DNA of 64,000 nt, taken from positions 1 through 64,000 of the forward strand of contig NZ_JOPJ01000008.1 of NCBI RefSeq assembly GCF_002153655.1, read 5' to 3'. This DNA comes from Acetobacter okinawensis. GTDB lineage: Bacteria > Pseudomonadota > Alphaproteobacteria > Acetobacterales > Acetobacteraceae. Below, one piece after another: positions 61,708-64,000 of this stretch. The notes beneath the pieces are model-generated. The model was not told the origin of the DNA. It saw only the letters and a list, made by a program, of their open reading frames with translations, and made no database searches. Each line of letters opens with the position of its first letter. The first letter of the stretch is position 1. The position numbers and the translations under genes were made by a program.

Positions 61708-62970
61708 CTATGGTCTGTTTTTGGCCGGTACGGTCGGGCGCAGGGTCTGGAGTGAGGGGCCGCTGGCAATCAGCTGCATGTCTGCCGCCGGGTCTGGCGG
61801 GGTCAGGGCACGCAGTTCTTCCAACCCCTGATGGAACAGGCGCACGGCTATGTAGGGGCCATGTGCTGTGCGCCATAGCTCAAAGGCCAGCGTTGTGTTG
61901 GGGGCAGTGGGGTCTGGCTGGTCGGTAAAAGCCCAGTCCAGCCCGTACAGTGTGGCTAGCGCGTCCAGATTGGTGTCATGGCCAGAAAGGACAAGCAGGC
62001 GCGCCTGCGCCGTGGAGGCGGGCAGGCCCGGCGCTGCTTTGCCGGCAAGGGTATTTTGCACGGCTTGGGCCATGGCCGCACCTTTGTGGGCCGCCAGTGT
62101 GGGCAGGCGGCGGATCAGCCAGCTTTCCTGCGTATGGAGGGGAAAAACCTGCCAGATCAGGGGTGCGGGGGCCGTTTGGCCAAAAGGTTCGGCCTGTGCG
62201 GGCATGCCCTGCGCGTATTCCAGGAGCAGGTTTTCCGCCGCAGTGCCGCCTGTGGCAATGCCGCCTTCAAGGTGGGGTTTGTCTTTTTTCCACGCCAGCG
62301 TGGCAACATTGGCGCTCAGACAATGTGGGGTGTCGGTGGTGCAGGCGGTGGGGGCCAGCACAGCTTGCAGCGTGTTCAGCGCCTGCGTGACTGTGGGGGG
62401 CAGGGTGTGGGCGCGCTGTGCAAACTCATGCGCAATGGCGCTTTGCTCCTGCACACTCAGGGGGGTGGAAGAACCCGCAAAAATCGGGTCTTCCTGCCCA
62501 TCGGCCAGAGCGCGGGCATGCAGCCCGCAGCCGGGGGCCAGATGCGCGGCCCACAGGCTCCCGCTTTCTCGCGTGCGGTGGTCCTTGGCGTCGGACCATA
62601 TGGCAAGGCTGTCTGGCTGGGGGCAGCCGGTTTGGGGCAGCAGACCCGCATGCGTGTAGTGCGCGCGCACCATGCTGACCATCTGGGCCAGTGCCTGTTT
62701 GCCGTGCTCGGTCAGTTCTCCCGGCGGCACGGGCCATTGCGCCCACACATGGCCGGTCTGGGTTTGCAGGACCTGCGGGTCTTTGGTGGGGCTACGAATA
62801 CCGTGGCGGGCCAGCAGGACCACCCGCTCCAGTACTGCCCCGCCGGGGGGGAGGGCAGGTGGTGTGGTGGCTGCGGTGGCGGAGGGTGCCAGCGCTGGCG
62901 TGGCGGGGGCTGGTGCTGCAAGGGCGGGTGTTGCCACAAGCAGGGTGCAGAACAGGGCAAGATGTCTCAT
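61708..62970 (-). CDS. Histidine acid phosphatase (phytase/AppA-like), exported
   Basis: 420 aa. A signal peptide (LALFCTLLVATPALAAP) and an Ala/Pro-rich linker precede the catalytic motif ARHGIRSP (54-61), whose His is phosphorylated. The proton-donor motif is SGHDTN near 330. Six or more Cys outside the core suggest periplasmic disulfides. It should release phosphate from organic esters such as phytate or glucose 1-phosphate. Its start overlaps the stop of the TonB receptor gene (ATGA), so the two are made together. Confidence 0.92.
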   Translation of the reverse strand: MRHLALFCTLLVATPALAAPAPATPALAPSATAATTPPALPPGGAVLERVVLLARHGIRSPTKDPQVLQTQTGHVWAQWPVPPGELTEHGKQALAQMVSMVRAHYTHAGLLPQTGCPQPDSLAIWSDAKDHRTRESGSLWAAHLAPGCGLHARALADGQEDPIFAGSSTPLSVQEQSAIAHEFAQRAHTLPPTVTQALNTLQAVLAPTACTTDTPHCLSANVATLAWKKDKPHLEGGIATGGTAAENLLLEYAQGMPAQAEPFGQTAPAPLIWQVFPLHTQESWLIRRLPTLAAHKGAAMAQAVQNTLAGKAAPGLPASTAQARLLVLSGHDTNLDALATLYGLDWAFTDQPDPTAPNTTLAFELWRTAHGPYIAVRLFHQGLEELRALTPPDPAADMQLIASGPSLQTLRPTVPAKNRP

Positions 62971-64000
62971 GGCATGGTCACCGCAAGGTTGAAGAAGACG
63001 CTGCGTCCGGGGTTGCGCCAGTAAAGGGGGGTGCCATCGTAATTCTGGTTCCCCGCAAAGTTGCTGACAGAACGGTTGTTGAACAGGTTGCCAATTTTAA
63101 GGCTTGGCGTAATCTCGCGGAAAACGCTGCCAATATTATGGATGCGCCAGCCCATGGCAAGGTCGGCGGTTGTGTTGGAGCCAATTTTGTACTGGTTGGC
63201 AAACTGCGTGTTGCCAGCGGAGTTGGTGGTGCTGTCCAGCCCCCAGTGTTTGCCAACGTATTTGCCGATAATGGAAAAATACGCGCCTTTTTCGTTTTCA
63301 TACAGCAGGCCAAAGGAGGCCAGCATGTTGGGGCTGGAGGCAACGCTGACCTGTGTATGTTTGTATTTGGCGCTGTTTACGCTGTAATTGCCGTAAAGAG
63401 ACAGGCCATAGCCGATCACATATTGTGCCTCCAGCTCCAGCCCTTTGTAAATGGCGCCGCCACTGTTGACGTATGTGGTGGTGTTGCCAATGCTGGGCAC
63501 GTTAATTTGTGCAGCAGCAATGTAGTTTGAAAAATTGATGTAATAGGCATCTGCCGCCAGCATCCATTTTTTGTCCCGGTAAACGGAGCCGATCTGGTAG
63601 TTCATGGTGGTCTCTGGTTTGACATTGCCAACATTACCGACCTGAAAAACGGAAATGGGCGGGGCCAGAAAACCGCGGGCAACCTGCCCGTAAACACTCC
63701 ATTGCGAGAGAATGCGCTGGTTAATGGCAATGGAGGGCTGCCATGATTCAAAGGTCTGTGTGGCATCAAGCGGTTTTTTGGTGGATTTGTTCAGTGCCGC
63801 GTCATAATCGCGGTGGAAGTAGGAGTATTTGATCCCGGGCTTTATGGTCATGCCGCGCATGGGGTGTATGTCCAGCTCAAGGAAGGGCTGGAGCGTGGTG
63901 TTTGTATCGGTAATATTATAGCTGTAGGCGCTGCCCGTCTTGCCCGGAACAGGTATGCTCCCTTTGGAAAGGTCAACCGCGTAGCTGACACGCCTGTCCT
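62967..64000 (-). CDS. TonB-dependent receptor, C-terminal part (runs off the window)
   Basis: At least 344 codons of barrel sequence, with the frame open to base 64000. The strands alternate with Asn/Gly/Tyr-rich turns and include the typical TonB box 2-like ending region (WRIHNIGSVFREITPSLKIGN in two parts; NLFNNRSVSNF). The last strand is RSVFFNLAVTMP, lacking the usual terminal Phe/Trp, perhaps because of the overlap with the phosphatase gene. Plug and signal are outside the window. Coupling to a periplasmic phosphatase suggests a phosphorylated ligand (inference). Confidence 0.93.
   Translation of the reverse strand, partial: DRRVSYAVDLSKGSIPVPGKTGSAYSYNITDTNTTLQPFLELDIHPMRGMTIKPGIKYSYFHRDYDAALNKSTKKPLDATQTFESWQPSIAINQRILSQWSVYGQVARGFLAPPISVFQVGNVGNVKPETTMNYQIGSVYRDKKWMLAADAYYINFSNYIAAAQINVPSIGNTTTYVNSGGAIYKGLELEAQYVIGYGLSLYGNYSVNSAKYKHTQVSVASSPNMLASFGLLYENEKGAYFSIIGKYVGKHWGLDSTTNSAGNTQFANQYKIGSNTTADLAMGWRIHNIGSVFREITPSLKIGNLFNNRSVSNFAGNQNYDGTPLYWRNPGRSVFFNLAVTMP

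Noticed and set aside
1-64000. CRISPR arrays, tRNA or rRNA genes, transposases
   Set aside because: No regular direct repeats, cloverleaf or rRNA sequence, and no transposase motifs were found on reading both strands.

Overview
The window is chromosomal DNA that looks like an acetic acid bacterium (Acetobacteraceae, Alphaproteobacteria). The evidence is a bacterial squalene-hopene cyclase, the dense GC-rich coding style, several TonB-dependent receptors, and a compact type VI secretion (T6SS) locus. No rRNA, tRNA, CRISPR array, insertion sequence or phage gene was seen. Species assignment is inference.

Region 1 (1-3.7 kb): an off-window terminator, a doubtful small membrane ORF, and a leftward two-component system (NarL/LuxR-type response regulator plus 7TM sensor kinase). 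It is divergent from the T6SS and separated from it by a leader with two related palindromic boxes. Region 2 (3.7-30.9 kb): a full T6SS in the order tssH, tagH-tssJ fusion, tssK, tssL, tssM, a Ser/Thr kinase, tssA, tssB, tssC, a degenerate sigma-54-activator-like regulator, an antisense lytic transglycosylase, tssE, tssF, tssG, hcp. An AT-richer cargo module follows: a VgrG without its needle, a DUF4280 PAAR-like tip, a 698-aa coiled-coil protein that carries a VgrG-like beta-helix tail, and a DUF2169 adaptor. Several core parts are unusual: a TssJ fused to TagH, a TssM with damaged nucleotide-binding motifs, and a regulator without GAFTGA.

Region 3 (31-41.6 kb): catabolic and transport genes. 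These are a LysR regulator with a Rieske oxygenase and its flavin/2Fe-2S reductase, a TetR regulator divergent from an MFS transporter, and a GntR regulator facing a dicarboxylate symporter-TonB receptor operon with palindromic operators between them. Region 4 (41.6-47.9 kb, leftward): a sulfur nanocompartment operon. It encodes serine O-acetyltransferase, an encapsulin shell protein with a cyclic-nucleotide-binding-like insert, a SufS-type cysteine desulfurase with a long disordered N-terminal extension, two YeeE/YedE sulfur transport subunits, and possibly a YegD-like Hsp70.

Region 5 (48.4-54.2 kb): TetR regulator, squalene-hopene cyclase, Rrf2 regulator, cupin, SDR, LysR. Region 6 (54.2-57.8 kb): a fluoride riboswitch ahead of a universal stress protein and the CrcB fluoride exporter. 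On the other strand is a metal/iron module of a His-rich PadR regulator, a siderophore-interacting ferric reductase and an IsdG-like haem monooxygenase. Region 7 (57.8-64 kb): a globin-coupled diguanylate cyclase with a small HD-GYP phosphodiesterase, a Fur-box-preceded PiuC-type dioxygenase, a small membrane protein, and a histidine acid phosphatase overlapping a TonB receptor that runs off the right edge.

The best candidates for new biology are the split VgrG/beta-helix spike, the TagH-TssJ fusion, and the cysteine desulfurase nanocompartment with its insert-bearing shell.
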